A stretch of 64,000 bases of DNA from UBA9655 sp964597045 (GCA_964597045.1 CAZQWE010000005.1:62001-126000), one strand, 5' to 3'. Shown: positions 1 to 7,936, numbered from the stretch's first letter. Notes: generated by a model not told the origin, from the sequence alone. Translations and numbers: made by a program.

Positions 1-429
1 TTTATCGGTCTTTTAATTACATGTTTATCTCCCGTAAATGCAAATGAAGACGCAAAGGAATTTTGTAAGGCTCTTAAAAATTATCTTCCCAAGTCTGGAC
101 TTAGCTCTCATCAAAGAGATCACGTATTGAAGTTAGCTGACACCCAGCCGGAAAATGTCCACATTTACTTCAATAATATTGAGTTCCCAACTCAGTTAGA
201 AGATAACTTGATTCAAGATCCTAAAGTTATATCCGGTCTATTTGATAAAACGTATGATTCCATCGCTGAATCAAATCCTACTGATTTTGGCTTGATACGA
301 AATGCAGCAGTTAGAAAAAAATATTCATCTCAACTTAAAGAAGGAAATTCATTGATTTTTGGAATCTATTTACTTTCTTTAGCATCAGATGCTGAAGACA
401 AGAAATTTCCGTCCTCACCTCTTAACTAA
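1..429 (+). CDS. Exported protein of unknown function, 5' end outside window
   Basis: The open frame runs from base 1 without a stop and ends at 427-429, so the start lies upstream of the window. The first visible residues (FIGLLITCLSPVNA) look like the hydrophobic core and cleavage site of a signal peptide, followed by about 125 mature residues. An internal TTG at 127 opens the same frame but would cut off the signal, so it is not preferred. I recognise no domain. The stop overlaps the stop of the convergent ygjP-like gene by a few bases. It is one of many small exported unknowns in this window. Confidence 0.6.
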   Translation, partial: FIGLLITCLSPVNANEDAKEFCKALKNYLPKSGLSSHQRDHVLKLADTQPENVHIYFNNIEFPTQLEDNLIQDPKVISGLFDKTYDSIAESNPTDFGLIRNAAVRKKYSSQLKEGNSLIFGIYLLSLASDAEDKKFPSSPLN

Positions 430-1229
430 ACTCCCATAAGGGACGCCCCATTTGTCTTGAGCCACTTTCTGTGGGTCTTATAAGTGGGGCATATCGCTTC
501 CACCACTTTCCAAAATTCTTTACTATGGTTCATGTGCAAGAGATGTGCTACCTCATGAGCACAAACATAATACGCGACTTCAGGGGGAGCAAAGATGAGT
601 CTCCAGTTTAACGTAATCGTTCTTTGTGACGAGCAACTCCCCCAGCGACTCTTTGTATCTTTAAAAGTTACTTTTTCAACAGACAATCCTAGCGTTTGAG
701 CCATAGTCTCAACGATAGGTCTCAGATGTTCCGATGCCGTTTCCTTTAGTAATAAATGAAGACTTTTCTTCGTCATTTGATTCGGTAACCTCAAAGTTTG
801 ACTTTGGTGACAAAGAATTGGTTTCCTCCTTAATGGATCCGTGAGACACGTATATTTGGCCCCATGTAAACGCACACAAGATCCAGGATATATCGTAACA
901 CCATTAGTTTGTTTTTGGAGTTGTGTTGAAACCCATGGAACACACCGCCTTAAAAAATCTTGAATTTGCGATTCATAGACACGAGGAGGAAGCGTTAAAA
1001 TAAGCATCTTCTCTTTTGATGACATTCTGAGCGAAAGGCGCTTTGACCTAGGATTAGGCTTATATTTCAATAGAATATCAAAATCCCCATAAGGATAGGG
1101 GATTGGTGAATTCTCTCTGAGATCATCCCCGCCCCTCCCTCTGGCGTCATCCCCGCGAAAGCGGGGATCCACCTTTAATCTGTTCTTAAAAAGATTTATT
1201 ATATTCATCAAAATAATTCCGTAAAACAA
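426..1229 (-). CDS. YgjP-like (DUF45) zinc metallopeptidase domain protein
   Basis: The C-terminal half carries the SprT/WLM-like zinc protease signature: a WGSCSS block, then HEVAHLLHMNHSKEFW with the HExxH zinc ligands and a downstream His. This matches the YgjP/UPF0758-neighbour family of M48-like peptidases, whose substrates are poorly known. The N-terminus is uncertain. The first ~50 residues cover a GC-rich palindromic repeat (translated as VDPRFRGDDARGRGGDD), and the conserved domain begins only near PYGDFDILLKY. The native start may therefore have been displaced or replaced by the insertion. No signal peptide is evident. It is convergent with the partial gene at the window start. Confidence 0.8.
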   Translation of the reverse strand: MFYGIILMNIINLFKNRLKVDPRFRGDDARGRGGDDLRENSPIPYPYGDFDILLKYKPNPRSKRLSLRMSSKEKMLILTLPPRVYESQIQDFLRRCVPWVSTQLQKQTNGVTIYPGSCVRLHGAKYTCLTDPLRRKPILCHQSQTLRLPNQMTKKSLHLLLKETASEHLRPIVETMAQTLGLSVEKVTFKDTKSRWGSCSSQRTITLNWRLIFAPPEVAYYVCAHEVAHLLHMNHSKEFWKVVEAICPTYKTHRKWLKTNGASLMGV

Positions 1230-1273
1230 ACTTTCACTTTCACAAGATCCCTGCTTTCGCAGGGATGACGCCC
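1142..1273. repeat. Paired GC-rich palindromic repeat (inverted pair, MITE-like)
   Basis: Two hairpin units face each other. The left unit at 1142-1171 reads GGCGTCATCCCCGC-GAAA-GCGGGGATCC. The right unit at 1246-1272 reads GATCCCTGC-TTTC-GCAGGGATGACGCC. About 75 bp lies between them. The outer ends GGCGTCAT and ATGACGCC are inverted copies. The same architecture recurs at 9280-9421. The left unit sits inside the N-terminal part of the ygjP-like open frame. Confidence 0.75.
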
Positions 1274-1294
1274 CAGGGTTAGGAACTTTTCAGA

Positions 1295-3373
1295 CTAACC
1301 AGAGTTAAGCGTATGTATAACCTTTTCCTGGCCAAATAGGTAGAGAAGAAGCCTTGCGGCTTGTCCCTGAGGAGACTGAAGCTTCGGATCTTCCTTCAGC
1401 AATGTCTTCGCAGCACTATAGGCCTTCTCAAGTAAATAGCCACAGTTGAGCGGATCTGCAAGTCTGTAAGATGGAAGTCCACTTTGTTTCGTGCCCAAGA
1501 TGTCACCACCACCCCGTAGTCTCAAGTCTTCTTCTGCTATTTTGAAACCATCTTCTGTTTCTTTCATGACTTGAAGGCGTCTCTTCCCGACCTCGGAAAT
1601 GGGATACCCATAAAGAAGTAAACAGTGAGACTCTTTATCCCCTCGTCCTACACGACCCCTCAATTGATGCAGTTGGGCGAGACCAAACCGTTCCGCATGC
1701 TCAATGACCATCACACTTGCATCTTTCACATCAACCCCAACTTCAATCACCGTCGTGGCAACGAGAATTTGACAAGATCCATCTTTGAATGACTCCATAA
1801 CAGATTGTTTTTCTTCACTCTTTTGACGTCCATGAACCAGACCGACTTTACCATCCCCAAATAGCTCTTTGAGATGCGCGTACCTTTCCTCAGCCGCTGC
1901 AAGATCTAAAGTCTCCGATTCTTCAACCAAAGGACATACCCAATAGATCTTTTCTCCCTTAGCCACCAGACGTTTAAGACCCTCACAAACCTCATTCAAA
2001 TGCTTGAGACCCATCACGCGTGTCGCAATCGGTTTACGCCCCTGAGGTTTATCTGGAATGCGTGAAACTTCAAGATCTCCATAAGCTGTCAAGCGAAGTG
2101 TTCTCGGGATAGGTGTTGCCGTCATCACAAGCACATCCACGGCTTTTCCTTTTTCAGTAAGATTGAGGCGTTGTTCAACCCCAAACCGATGTTGCTCATC
2201 GATTACGACAAGTCCTAGATTTGCAAACTGCACCCCTTCTTGAAGCAAAGCATGGGTACCGACCACAAGCTGGATCTTCCCTGAAGCCAAGTCTTCGTAA
2301 ACCTCAGATTTCTTCTTTTGTTTTGACGTTAACAAACCCACCTGAATTCCAACTTGCTCAGCCAAAAGCTTGATTGTTTCAGCATGCTGGATGGCTAAGA
2401 TTTCTGTGGGAACCAAAAGGGCCGCTTGAAACCCAGCTTCAATGGCGTGAGCCATCGCAAGAAGTGCCACAAGGGTTTTCCCCGATCCTACATCTCCCTG
2501 AAGCAAACGCACCATTCGCGATGGCGCGGATAAGTCAGATTCAATCTCACTCAGAGCTTGTGTTTGTCCAGGCGTCAATGGATGGCCAAAAGCCTTGAGA
2601 ATCTTCACCTTGAGATCTCCTTTTGAAACAATTGATTTCCCTAGAGGATGAAGGCGTCTTACGATACCCAATGAGAGTTGATCGGCAAACAATTCATCAA
2701 AAGCAAGCCTTTCGCGAGCGGGATGAAGTGGGTTTAAGTCCCCCGTTTCTTGAGGGGCATGGGCCTTATCAATTGCCTGCTTCCAAGTCGGCCAAGAAGC
2801 ACCAATCTCAGAAGGAATCCACTCCGGCAAATTTGGAGCTCTTTGCACAGCCATGCTCGCCACTTTTTGCGCCTGACTCTGGAAGAGTCCTGCTGTTAAG
2901 GGATAGATCGGGCTAAACTTTTGCCAGGAACTTGCAAACTCTGCAGGGACAATCTTCTCAGGATGGGCCATATTCCAATAGCCTTTGAATCGCTCAAGCG
3001 TTCCACACACCAGTCTCTTTTGACCAACGGGGAGTCTGGATTCAACAATCTTAGGGTCTCCTTTAAAAAAAGTAATGCCAAGGATCGTTCCATCGACTTC
3101 ACAGACCACTTTCATGGGTCCCGCAAATTTACGAGCCGGAACCTCATGTGCCAAGATATCCACAACAAGTGCAATGGGTTCTCCTGGTAAACAGCCATTC
3201 AGCGATTTTTTGAGAGGGAAGTAAGCAATATCTACCGGCAAATGCCAAAGCATATCCACAACTCTTTCGCGCTCCAGTCGCTTTAGATTCTTGGCAATGC
3301 TGGGCCCCACACCCTTAAGATTTTCAAGGGAGGCGTAAAGCGGAAAAAGGATTTCAGGCCTGGTATTATTCAT
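1295..3373 (-). CDS. recG: ATP-dependent DNA helicase RecG
   Basis: At 692 residues this has the usual RecG length. RecG remodels stalled replication forks and Holliday junctions by driving branch migration. The N-terminal wedge/OB region (about 1-190) precedes two RecA-like helicase domains. Visible motifs are Walker A GDVGSGKT, the DEQH box (VVIDEQHRFGVEQR), MTATPIPRT, and the C-terminal QLRGRVGRG with the RecG-typical LRGGGDILGTKQSG. The start ATG at 3373 gives the expected N-terminus. It stands alone, divergent from the flavin reductase at 3467. Confidence 0.97.
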   Translation of the reverse strand: MNNTRPEILFPLYASLENLKGVGPSIAKNLKRLERERVVDMLWHLPVDIAYFPLKKSLNGCLPGEPIALVVDILAHEVPARKFAGPMKVVCEVDGTILGITFFKGDPKIVESRLPVGQKRLVCGTLERFKGYWNMAHPEKIVPAEFASSWQKFSPIYPLTAGLFQSQAQKVASMAVQRAPNLPEWIPSEIGASWPTWKQAIDKAHAPQETGDLNPLHPARERLAFDELFADQLSLGIVRRLHPLGKSIVSKGDLKVKILKAFGHPLTPGQTQALSEIESDLSAPSRMVRLLQGDVGSGKTLVALLAMAHAIEAGFQAALLVPTEILAIQHAETIKLLAEQVGIQVGLLTSKQKKKSEVYEDLASGKIQLVVGTHALLQEGVQFANLGLVVIDEQHRFGVEQRLNLTEKGKAVDVLVMTATPIPRTLRLTAYGDLEVSRIPDKPQGRKPIATRVMGLKHLNEVCEGLKRLVAKGEKIYWVCPLVEESETLDLAAAEERYAHLKELFGDGKVGLVHGRQKSEEKQSVMESFKDGSCQILVATTVIEVGVDVKDASVMVIEHAERFGLAQLHQLRGRVGRGDKESHCLLLYGYPISEVGKRRLQVMKETEDGFKIAEEDLRLRGGGDILGTKQSGLPSYRLADPLNCGYLLEKAYSAAKTLLKEDPKLQSPQGQAARLLLYLFGQEKVIHTLNSG

Positions 3374-3466
3374 GAGGGTAGTATAACAGCGGGTAGAAAA
3401 ATGCCTATGGTTTGTTTAAGGAATTTTTTTATTTCCAAATCCAAATTTTTAATTTAAAAGAGTTGC

Positions 3467-3979
3467 ATGAATATTATAAATGATCAGTTTCGCAAAGTTT
3501 TGGGGCAGTTCCCAACAGGTGTCGCCGTAATCACAACCACGAATGAATCAGGGGAAGATGTGGGAATTACGATTAGTTCATTTACATCTTTGTCATTGAA
3601 TCCCCATCAAATACTCTTTTGTCTGTCGAAGAATTCTACTTTATGGTCCTCATTTAAAAATACAAAATGTTTTGCTGTAAATATTTTAAATGCAGATCAA
3701 TCTTATGTATCAGATTGTTTTGCAAAAAGAGCCCCTTTGGACTGGAGTAAAATGAAAATTGAACGTCATGCCCCTTCAGGTTGCATTCTTTTAACAGAAG
3801 CACTGGGTCATGTTATCTGCGATAAAGGATCCGTCTTTGATGGGGGAGATCATGACATTATCATTGGTTTAGTGACGGATCTCCTTGCAAACCCCCATAC
3901 CACACCCCTCATCCGCCACCGAGGAGAGTACATGACAACAGAAGGGCTTTTAATCAAGGAATCATCATTGCGAGCCTAA
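3467..3979 (+). CDS. Flavin reductase-like (FMN-binding split barrel) protein
   Basis: The 170-residue protein starts with FRKVLGQFPTGVAVITT and continues with GITISSFTSLSLNPHQILFCLSKNST, the hallmark of the flavin_reduct family. This family includes the HpaC/RutF-type reductases that supply reduced FMN or FAD to a partner monooxygenase, and also proteins that simply bind flavin. The family's GDHDIIIGLV block is present near the C-terminus. No monooxygenase is next to it, so the partner is unknown. It is probably cytosolic. The ATG at 3467 fits the family start. Confidence 0.88.
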   Translation: MNIINDQFRKVLGQFPTGVAVITTTNESGEDVGITISSFTSLSLNPHQILFCLSKNSTLWSSFKNTKCFAVNILNADQSYVSDCFAKRAPLDWSKMKIERHAPSGCILLTEALGHVICDKGSVFDGGDHDIIIGLVTDLLANPHTTPLIRHRGEYMTTEGLLIKESSLRA

Positions 3980-4042
3980 CGAAGCAGTGAAGTCTTAGCG
4001 TTAAATCTTTACGCCACCTCTCTCCCATGGTAAGAAAAACCC

Positions 4043-4825
4043 ATGCAAGAAAAAGACTTAAAAACACTTCTTTCTATTTATAGGGATGCTGGTGTTGATG
4101 AAATAACAACTCCAACTTCCCGCAATCGCTTTAAAGAGGTTGCGGATACCCTCGAACTCCCACAGCTTCCTAAGGTTGAACCTCGTGTTGCCCCTCTCAT
4201 TTCTCCGAAGCAAGCAACCTCCACAGCGAGTGCTTCCGCAAGTTCTGCAAAGTCTTTAGAAGAACTCCGAGCGGCCCTTACAAGTTTCGAAGGCTGTGCA
4301 CTCAAATATACAGCCACCAATTTGGTCTTTGGAGACGGTAATCCAAAGGCAAAAGTCATGCTGATCGGTGAAGCCCCAGGGGCAGATGAAGATCGCCTCG
4401 GTCTTCCTTTCGTGGGACAAAGTGGGCAGCTTCTGGATAAAATGTTTTCCTTTATTGGCCTCACCCGTCAAAACTTTTATATCACCAATATCATCCCCTG
4501 GCGTCCTCCGGGAAACCGTCAACCCACGCCAGCTGAAGCCGACGCCTGCTTACCTTTTGTGAAGCGCCACATTGATCTGGTGAGCCCCGATTTTCTCATC
4601 CTTGTGGGGGGAACAGCTGCGAAAACACTGCTCGGGGGAAGTGACGGCATCGTCCGACTTCGTGGTTCCTGGCGCGACTATACATCAGAAGCGGGCAAGA
4701 AAATGAAGACTATTGCCATCTTCCACCCTGCCTACCTTCTCCGTTCACCAGGACAAAAGAGGGAAGTCTGGATGGACCTTATCAAAATCAAGCATTCGTT
4801 GATCGATGCAGGGATGGAGTTATAA
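4043..4825 (+). CDS. Uracil-DNA glycosylase, family 4/5-like
   Basis: This 260-residue protein removes uracil from DNA in base-excision repair. The catalytic motif GEAPGADEDRLGLPFVGQSG, the NIIPWRPPGNRQPTPAE block and the HPAYLLRSPGQKR motif are all present after a ~75-residue low-complexity N-terminus rich in Ala, Ser and Pro. Thermophilic family 4 enzymes bind a 4Fe-4S cluster through four Cys. Here only two Cys occur in the whole protein (in EGCALK and DACLPF), and the position before RPPGNR is Trp. A cluster of the usual kind therefore cannot form from this chain. It ends just upstream of the SRP RNA. Confidence 0.9.
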   Translation: MQEKDLKTLLSIYRDAGVDEITTPTSRNRFKEVADTLELPQLPKVEPRVAPLISPKQATSTASASASSAKSLEELRAALTSFEGCALKYTATNLVFGDGNPKAKVMLIGEAPGADEDRLGLPFVGQSGQLLDKMFSFIGLTRQNFYITNIIPWRPPGNRQPTPAEADACLPFVKRHIDLVSPDFLILVGGTAAKTLLGGSDGIVRLRGSWRDYTSEAGKKMKTIAIFHPAYLLRSPGQKREVWMDLIKIKHSLIDAGMEL

Positions 4826-4833
4826 AAAACTCC

Positions 4834-4864
4834 TTGCCATCTCCCCCACTTCGTTTGCTATAAG
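4834..4864 (+). promoter_or_regulatory. Likely promoter of the SRP RNA gene
   Basis: TTGCCA at 4834-4839 and a TATAAG-like box at 4859-4864 lie just before the RNA, whose first paired bases begin at 4871. The spacing is 17-19 bp depending on which hexamer is read as the -10. This is pattern-based only. Confidence 0.4.
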
Positions 4865-4870
4865 AAGGGT

Positions 4871-4965
4871 GAGGGGTTGGGTGTGGATGCATGACTTGCC
4901 AACTCGGTCAGGTCCGGAAGGAAGCAGCCGTCGTAAGACCCATGTAGGTCACGGCTCAGCCCCTC
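4871..4965 (+). ncRNA. ffs: Small bacterial signal recognition particle RNA (4.5S)
   Basis: The conserved domain IV core GGTCAGGTCCGGAAGGAAGC at about 4907-4926 is the Ffh-binding hairpin with its GGAA tetraloop. The 5' GAGGGG (4871-4876) pairs with 3' CCCCTC at 4960-4965, closing a ~95-nt rod. The RNA joins Ffh to target inner-membrane and exported proteins co-translationally. Its position immediately upstream of dnaX is the common bacterial order. Confidence 0.96.
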
Positions 4966-4985
4966 ACTGTTAAAGGATATATTAT

Positions 4986-6188
4986 TTGGAACCCGCACTT
5001 AAACTTGAACCCATAGATTTTCCTTCTCCTTCTGAGGAAGAAGGATACCGTGTACTTGCCCGTAAATACCGCCCAACAAAACTGAGTGAAGTCATCGGCC
5101 AGGATTTCCTTGTGGAAATTCTAAGGCGGGGTATTGAAGGGGGACGCCTGGCCCACGCCTTTATCCTCACGGGAATCAGAGGAACAGGGAAAACCACAAC
5201 AGCCCGCATTATTGCCCGTTCCTTAAACTGTTTGATAGGCCCCACACCTGAACCTTGCGGTAACTGTATGCCCTGTCGTGCCATCGCCGGTGACAGGTCT
5301 ATGGATGTGATCGAGATAGACGCAGCCAGCCGAACGAGTGTGGAAGACATACGGGAGATTATTGAAGCTGCCCGCTATAAAGCCACATCCTCAAGATTCA
5401 AAATCTACATAATTGACGAAGTTCACATGCTCTCGAAAAGCGCTTTTAACGCGCTTCTTAAGACCTTGGAAGAACCACCCGCCCACGTTAAGTTCATCTT
5501 TGCGACAACCGAAATTCAGAAGGTTCCCGCGACAATTCTCTCCCGGTGTGTGCGTTTTGATTTGAAACGGATTGAAGCCGCAACGCTTGCTGCCTACTTC
5601 AAGACCTTATGTAATCGGGAAAATATTGGGTATGAAGATGAAGCCATCGCCTTAATTGCAAAGGCAGCTGAGGGTTCGGCACGCGATGGCCTCTCCCTCC
5701 TTGACCAAGCCATAACTTTTGGTGTGTCAGGAGTCACAACGGCTCAGGTTAGAGAAATGCTGGGTTTATCTGATCAAAGCCTTGTTCTCGATCTTTTTGA
5801 GACGTTAATGCAAGGCGATATTAAAGCATCTCTGGAAAAACTTAGATATTTCTATCAGGAAGGCGCCGATCCTCAACTCCTAATTGAAGATCTCTTGGAT
5901 CTGACCCATTTCCTCCACTGCGTGAAAATTAACCCTGAAATGAGTCAAGACGTAACGATTTCGGCCGAAAAGCAAGAGAAGATCAAAGCTTTAGCTGAGT
6001 CCCTTTCTATCCCCACCTTAACCAAGGTGTGGCAAATTCTTCTCAAAGGATTTGAAGAAACCAGACGCGCCCCTAGTCCTCAAAAAGCTTTGGAAGTCCT
6101 CATCATCCGTTTGGCCCACCTGTCTCCCCTTCCGAATGTGCATGAGTTACTCGAAGGTTTTTCGCCAGACGCAAAAAAAAAGTCCTGA
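4986..6188 (+). CDS. dnaX: DNA polymerase III subunit gamma (zero frame of dnaX)
   Basis: This is the clamp-loader ATPase. The 400-residue zero-frame product contains the AAA+ domains: YRPTKLSEVIGQD, Walker A GIRGTGKTTTARI, the zinc-binding Cys cluster CGNCMPCRAI, DEVHMLS, and the sensor 1 region with LEEPPAHVKFIFATTE and SRC. The start is TTG at 4986, preceded by AAAGGA at 4973-4978; no ATG fits upstream. The frame ends at TGA 6186-6188, directly after an A9G run. The -1 frame beyond that point encodes the DnaX C-terminal domain, so this stop most likely produces the short gamma form. It heads a dnaX-ybaB-recR cluster. Confidence 0.93.
   Translation: MEPALKLEPIDFPSPSEEEGYRVLARKYRPTKLSEVIGQDFLVEILRRGIEGGRLAHAFILTGIRGTGKTTTARIIARSLNCLIGPTPEPCGNCMPCRAIAGDRSMDVIEIDAASRTSVEDIREIIEAARYKATSSRFKIYIIDEVHMLSKSAFNALLKTLEEPPAHVKFIFATTEIQKVPATILSRCVRFDLKRIEAATLAAYFKTLCNRENIGYEDEAIALIAKAAEGSARDGLSLLDQAITFGVSGVTTAQVREMLGLSDQSLVLDLFETLMQGDIKASLEKLRYFYQEGADPQLLIEDLLDLTHFLHCVKINPEMSQDVTISAEKQEKIKALAESLSIPTLTKVWQILLKGFEETRRAPSPQKALEVLIIRLAHLSPLPNVHELLEGFSPDAKKKS
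6173..6182 (+). promoter_or_regulatory. dnaX: Slippery A9G sequence in dnaX (probable -1 frameshift or slippage site)
   Basis: Nine A residues (6173-6181) are followed by G. In zero frame this reads GCA AAA AAA AAG TCC TGA, which contains the A AAA AAG heptamer used in E. coli dnaX. An A9 run is also what Thermus dnaX uses for transcriptional slippage. A -1 shift here enters the frame that stays open to 6583. I see no convincing upstream Shine-Dalgarno stimulator at E. coli spacing and no strong downstream stem. A sequencing indel in the run remains an alternative. Confidence 0.7.
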
Positions 6189-6583
6189 ATAAGCCTCAAA
6201 CTTCTCTTTCTTCCTACGGTGATCTCGTTGAGTGGGTGAGCCAGGAACGAGAGGGCATTCTTCATGGTCATCTTGTGTATGATACCCACCTTATTACCTT
6301 TGCCCCTGGAAACATAACCCTTCGTTTAACCTCGAGAGCATCCAAGGATCTTCCTCAAAAACTCGCAGCTTTGCTTAAAATGAAACGGGGAGAAGACTGG
6401 ACGATTGCAATTTCCGATGAAATCGGTCACCCTACACTCCATGAAAAAGCACAGAGTATTCTTGAAAAGCGTCGGGCTGAAATTTTAGAGACACCCATCG
6501 TCAAGTTATTGACAGACGCTTTTCCAGGAACCACTCTTGTTCATATTGAAGACAGACCCGAAGGATTTCAAGAATTCGGGTAG
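6182..6583 (+). CDS. dnaX: DnaX tau-specific C-terminal segment, read in the -1 frame
   Basis: After a -1 shift, translation continues from GTC at 6182 for about 133 codons to the stop at 6581-6583. The segment resembles the alphaproteobacterial DnaX C-terminal domain (PF12362 type): GHLVYDTH, GEDWTIAISDEIGHPTLHEKAQ and PIVKLLTDAFPGTTLVHIE. In tau this part contacts the polymerase alpha subunit and so couples polymerase to clamp loader. It has no convincing start of its own: the first available start codon is a GTG at 6236 inside the domain, with no good ribosome binding site. The full tau would be about 532 residues. An independent small gene is the less likely reading. Confidence 0.75.
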   Translation, partial: VLNKPQTSLSSYGDLVEWVSQEREGILHGHLVYDTHLITFAPGNITLRLTSRASKDLPQKLAALLKMKRGEDWTIAISDEIGHPTLHEKAQSILEKRRAEILETPIVKLLTDAFPGTTLVHIEDRPEGFQEFG

Positions 6584-6665
6584 GCAAGCAAGTGGTGAGC
6601 CCGATGAGTGTACTGTAGTACATGACAGAGGGCGAATCCCGAAGTTTAACGACCCCGAAACTTGA
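6556..6665. repeat. Nested inverted repeats between dnaX and ybaB
   Basis: Several short perfect inverted repeats overlap. TGTACT/AGTACA at 6609-6622 has a 2-nt loop. It is enclosed by GCCC 6599-6602 / GGGC 6630-6633, and then by TTCGGG 6576-6580 region / CCCGAA 6638-6643. The same TTCGGGT can pair instead with ACCCGAA at 6556-6562. A further AAGTTT/AAACTT pair lies at 6642-6663. The region covers the dnaX stop and the ybaB leader. It could be an RNA structure or a short repeat element; I cannot tell which. Confidence 0.5.
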
Positions 6666-6695
6666 AAGGCGAAGGGTATACATAAGGAGATAAAG

Positions 6696-7016
6696 ATGTT
6701 TGGCAATATCGGTGAAATGATGAAGCAAGCCAAGAAAATGCAAACCATGATGGCAGAAGTTGATAAAGCCTTGGCCTTGCTTGAAATTGAAGGAGCTGCC
6801 AGTGGTGGACTTGTGAAAGCTACGGTTGATGGGAAAGGTAATATCAAGGGCGTAAAAATTGACCCTTCCTTGCTAGATCCTCAAGAGGTTGAAGTCCTTG
6901 AAGACTTGGTGACAGCCGCATTGCGGGACGCCCAGGCAAAGGCTGAGGAAAAATCAACTCAAGAAATGAATAAAGTCACCGGTGGCTTGAAACTCCCCGG
7001 CGGCTTAAAGTTCTAA
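6696..7016 (+). CDS. YbaB/EbfC family nucleoid-associated protein
   Basis: The 106-residue protein begins MFGNIGEMMKQAKKMQTMM and has the family core GLVKATVDGKGNIKGVKIDPSLL. YbaB/EbfC proteins are small DNA-binding dimers that associate with the nucleoid. The start at 6696 has a good AAGGAG at 6683-6688. The stop is directly adjacent to the recR start at 7017, so the two are probably translated from one message. This dnaX-ybaB-recR order is widely conserved. Confidence 0.96.
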   Translation: MFGNIGEMMKQAKKMQTMMAEVDKALALLEIEGAASGGLVKATVDGKGNIKGVKIDPSLLDPQEVEVLEDLVTAALRDAQAKAEEKSTQEMNKVTGGLKLPGGLKF

Positions 7017-7613
7017 ATGATCAGTGACGAGCTCAAAACCCTCATTCAACTGCTTTCGAAACTGCCAGGTCTGGGGCCCAGGTCCGGTAAGCGAGTGGCC
7101 TTACACTTGCTTCAAAACCGAAATACGACCTTGAATGCTCTTGAACGCTCCCTCGGAGAGGTGCGGCAAAAAGTCAAGGATTGTCAGGTGTGTGGAAACT
7201 TGGATTCGGAGGATCCTTGTGCCTTGTGCCAAGACCCACGTCGGGACCCTTCTGTGATCTGTGTTGTTGAAAGCGTGGCTGACCTTTGGGCTCTTGAGCG
7301 AACCGCCTCTTTTAAAGGGCATTATCACGTTCTCGGAGGTGTCCTCTCAGCTATGGACGGTGTGGGACCGGAAGATATTCGGCTCGCGGGCCTCTTGAGG
7401 CGCTGCGGAACTCAAGGTGTTCATGAGATTATCCTGGCTCTTAACGCAACCGTTGAAGGGCAAACAACAAGTCATTACGTGACCGAACGCCTGAAAGACA
7501 TTGGTCTTTCCCATATCTCAAGTCTAGCACGGGGTGTTCCTGTCGGGGGAGAATTGGATTATCTTGATGAGGGCACGCTTTCCGCGGCCCTTCTCTCAAG
7601 ACGGGAAATTTAA
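7017..7613 (+). CDS. recR: Recombination mediator protein RecR
   Basis: The 198-residue protein has the RecR layout: an N-terminal helix-hairpin-helix (LSKLPGLGPRSGKRVALHLL), a four-Cys zinc finger (CQVCGNLDSEDPCALC), and a C-terminal Toprim domain with VVESVADLWALE and the Walker B-like LALNATVEGQTT. RecR works with RecO and RecF to load RecA onto SSB-coated gaps. The ATG directly abuts the ybaB stop. Its 3' end overlaps the end of the convergent rpmE gene by 4 bases. Confidence 0.97.
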   Translation: MISDELKTLIQLLSKLPGLGPRSGKRVALHLLQNRNTTLNALERSLGEVRQKVKDCQVCGNLDSEDPCALCQDPRRDPSVICVVESVADLWALERTASFKGHYHVLGGVLSAMDGVGPEDIRLAGLLRRCGTQGVHEIILALNATVEGQTTSHYVTERLKDIGLSHISSLARGVPVGGELDYLDEGTLSAALLSRREI

Positions 7614-7828
7614 AGTCCAAGTTCCTTGAAACGGCCTTGGAATTTCGCGAGCTGTCCACCGGAGTCAAGCAGACGGTGAACACCTGTCCAAGCCGGATGT
7701 GACTTTGGGTCAATATCTAAGCGAAGGGTATCGCCAGCTTTTCCCCAGGTTGAACGGGTTTTAAACTCAGTCCCATCAGTCATCACAACAGTGATTTCAT
7801 GATAATCAGGGTGAATATCTTTCTTCAT
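7610..7828 (-). CDS. rpmE: 50S ribosomal protein L31
   Basis: The 72-residue protein MKKDIHPDYHEITVVMTDGT...FKTRSTWG with SHPAWTG matches L31. The usual zinc-binding Cys residues of type A L31 are absent (no Cys in the protein), as in Cys-free L31 forms. It lies convergent to recR. The leader (7829-7860) contains a short ATATATC/GATATAT-type repeat of unknown meaning. Confidence 0.95.
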   Translation of the reverse strand: MKKDIHPDYHEITVVMTDGTEFKTRSTWGKAGDTLRLDIDPKSHPAWTGVHRLLDSGGQLAKFQGRFKELGL

Positions 7829-7895
7829 AACTCAAATCTCCTATATCTGGTGAGATATATAGATAAATAATGTGAGAATGTCTAGCATAAATCAT

Positions 7896-7923
7896 GGATC
7901 CCCGCTTTCACGGGGATGACGCC
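7896..7923. repeat. Single GC-rich palindromic repeat unit
   Basis: GGATCCCCGCTTTCACGGGGATGACGCC-type hairpin unit (core CCCCG-CTTTCA-CGGGG), in the same family as the units at 1142-1273, 9280-9421 and 39676-39708. It lies between rpmE and the 3' end of the LpoA-like gene, where it could also act as a stem-loop in the LpoA-like transcript. Confidence 0.75.
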
Positions 7924-7936
7924 GGTGGAAAAAGGG

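Noticed and set aside
4986..6583. dnaX as a simple frameshifted pseudogene
   Set aside because: Both parts keep conserved domains, the break falls exactly on an A9G run with a stop right after, and dnaX is essential; programmed shift or slippage is more likely than decay, though an indel error cannot be excluded.
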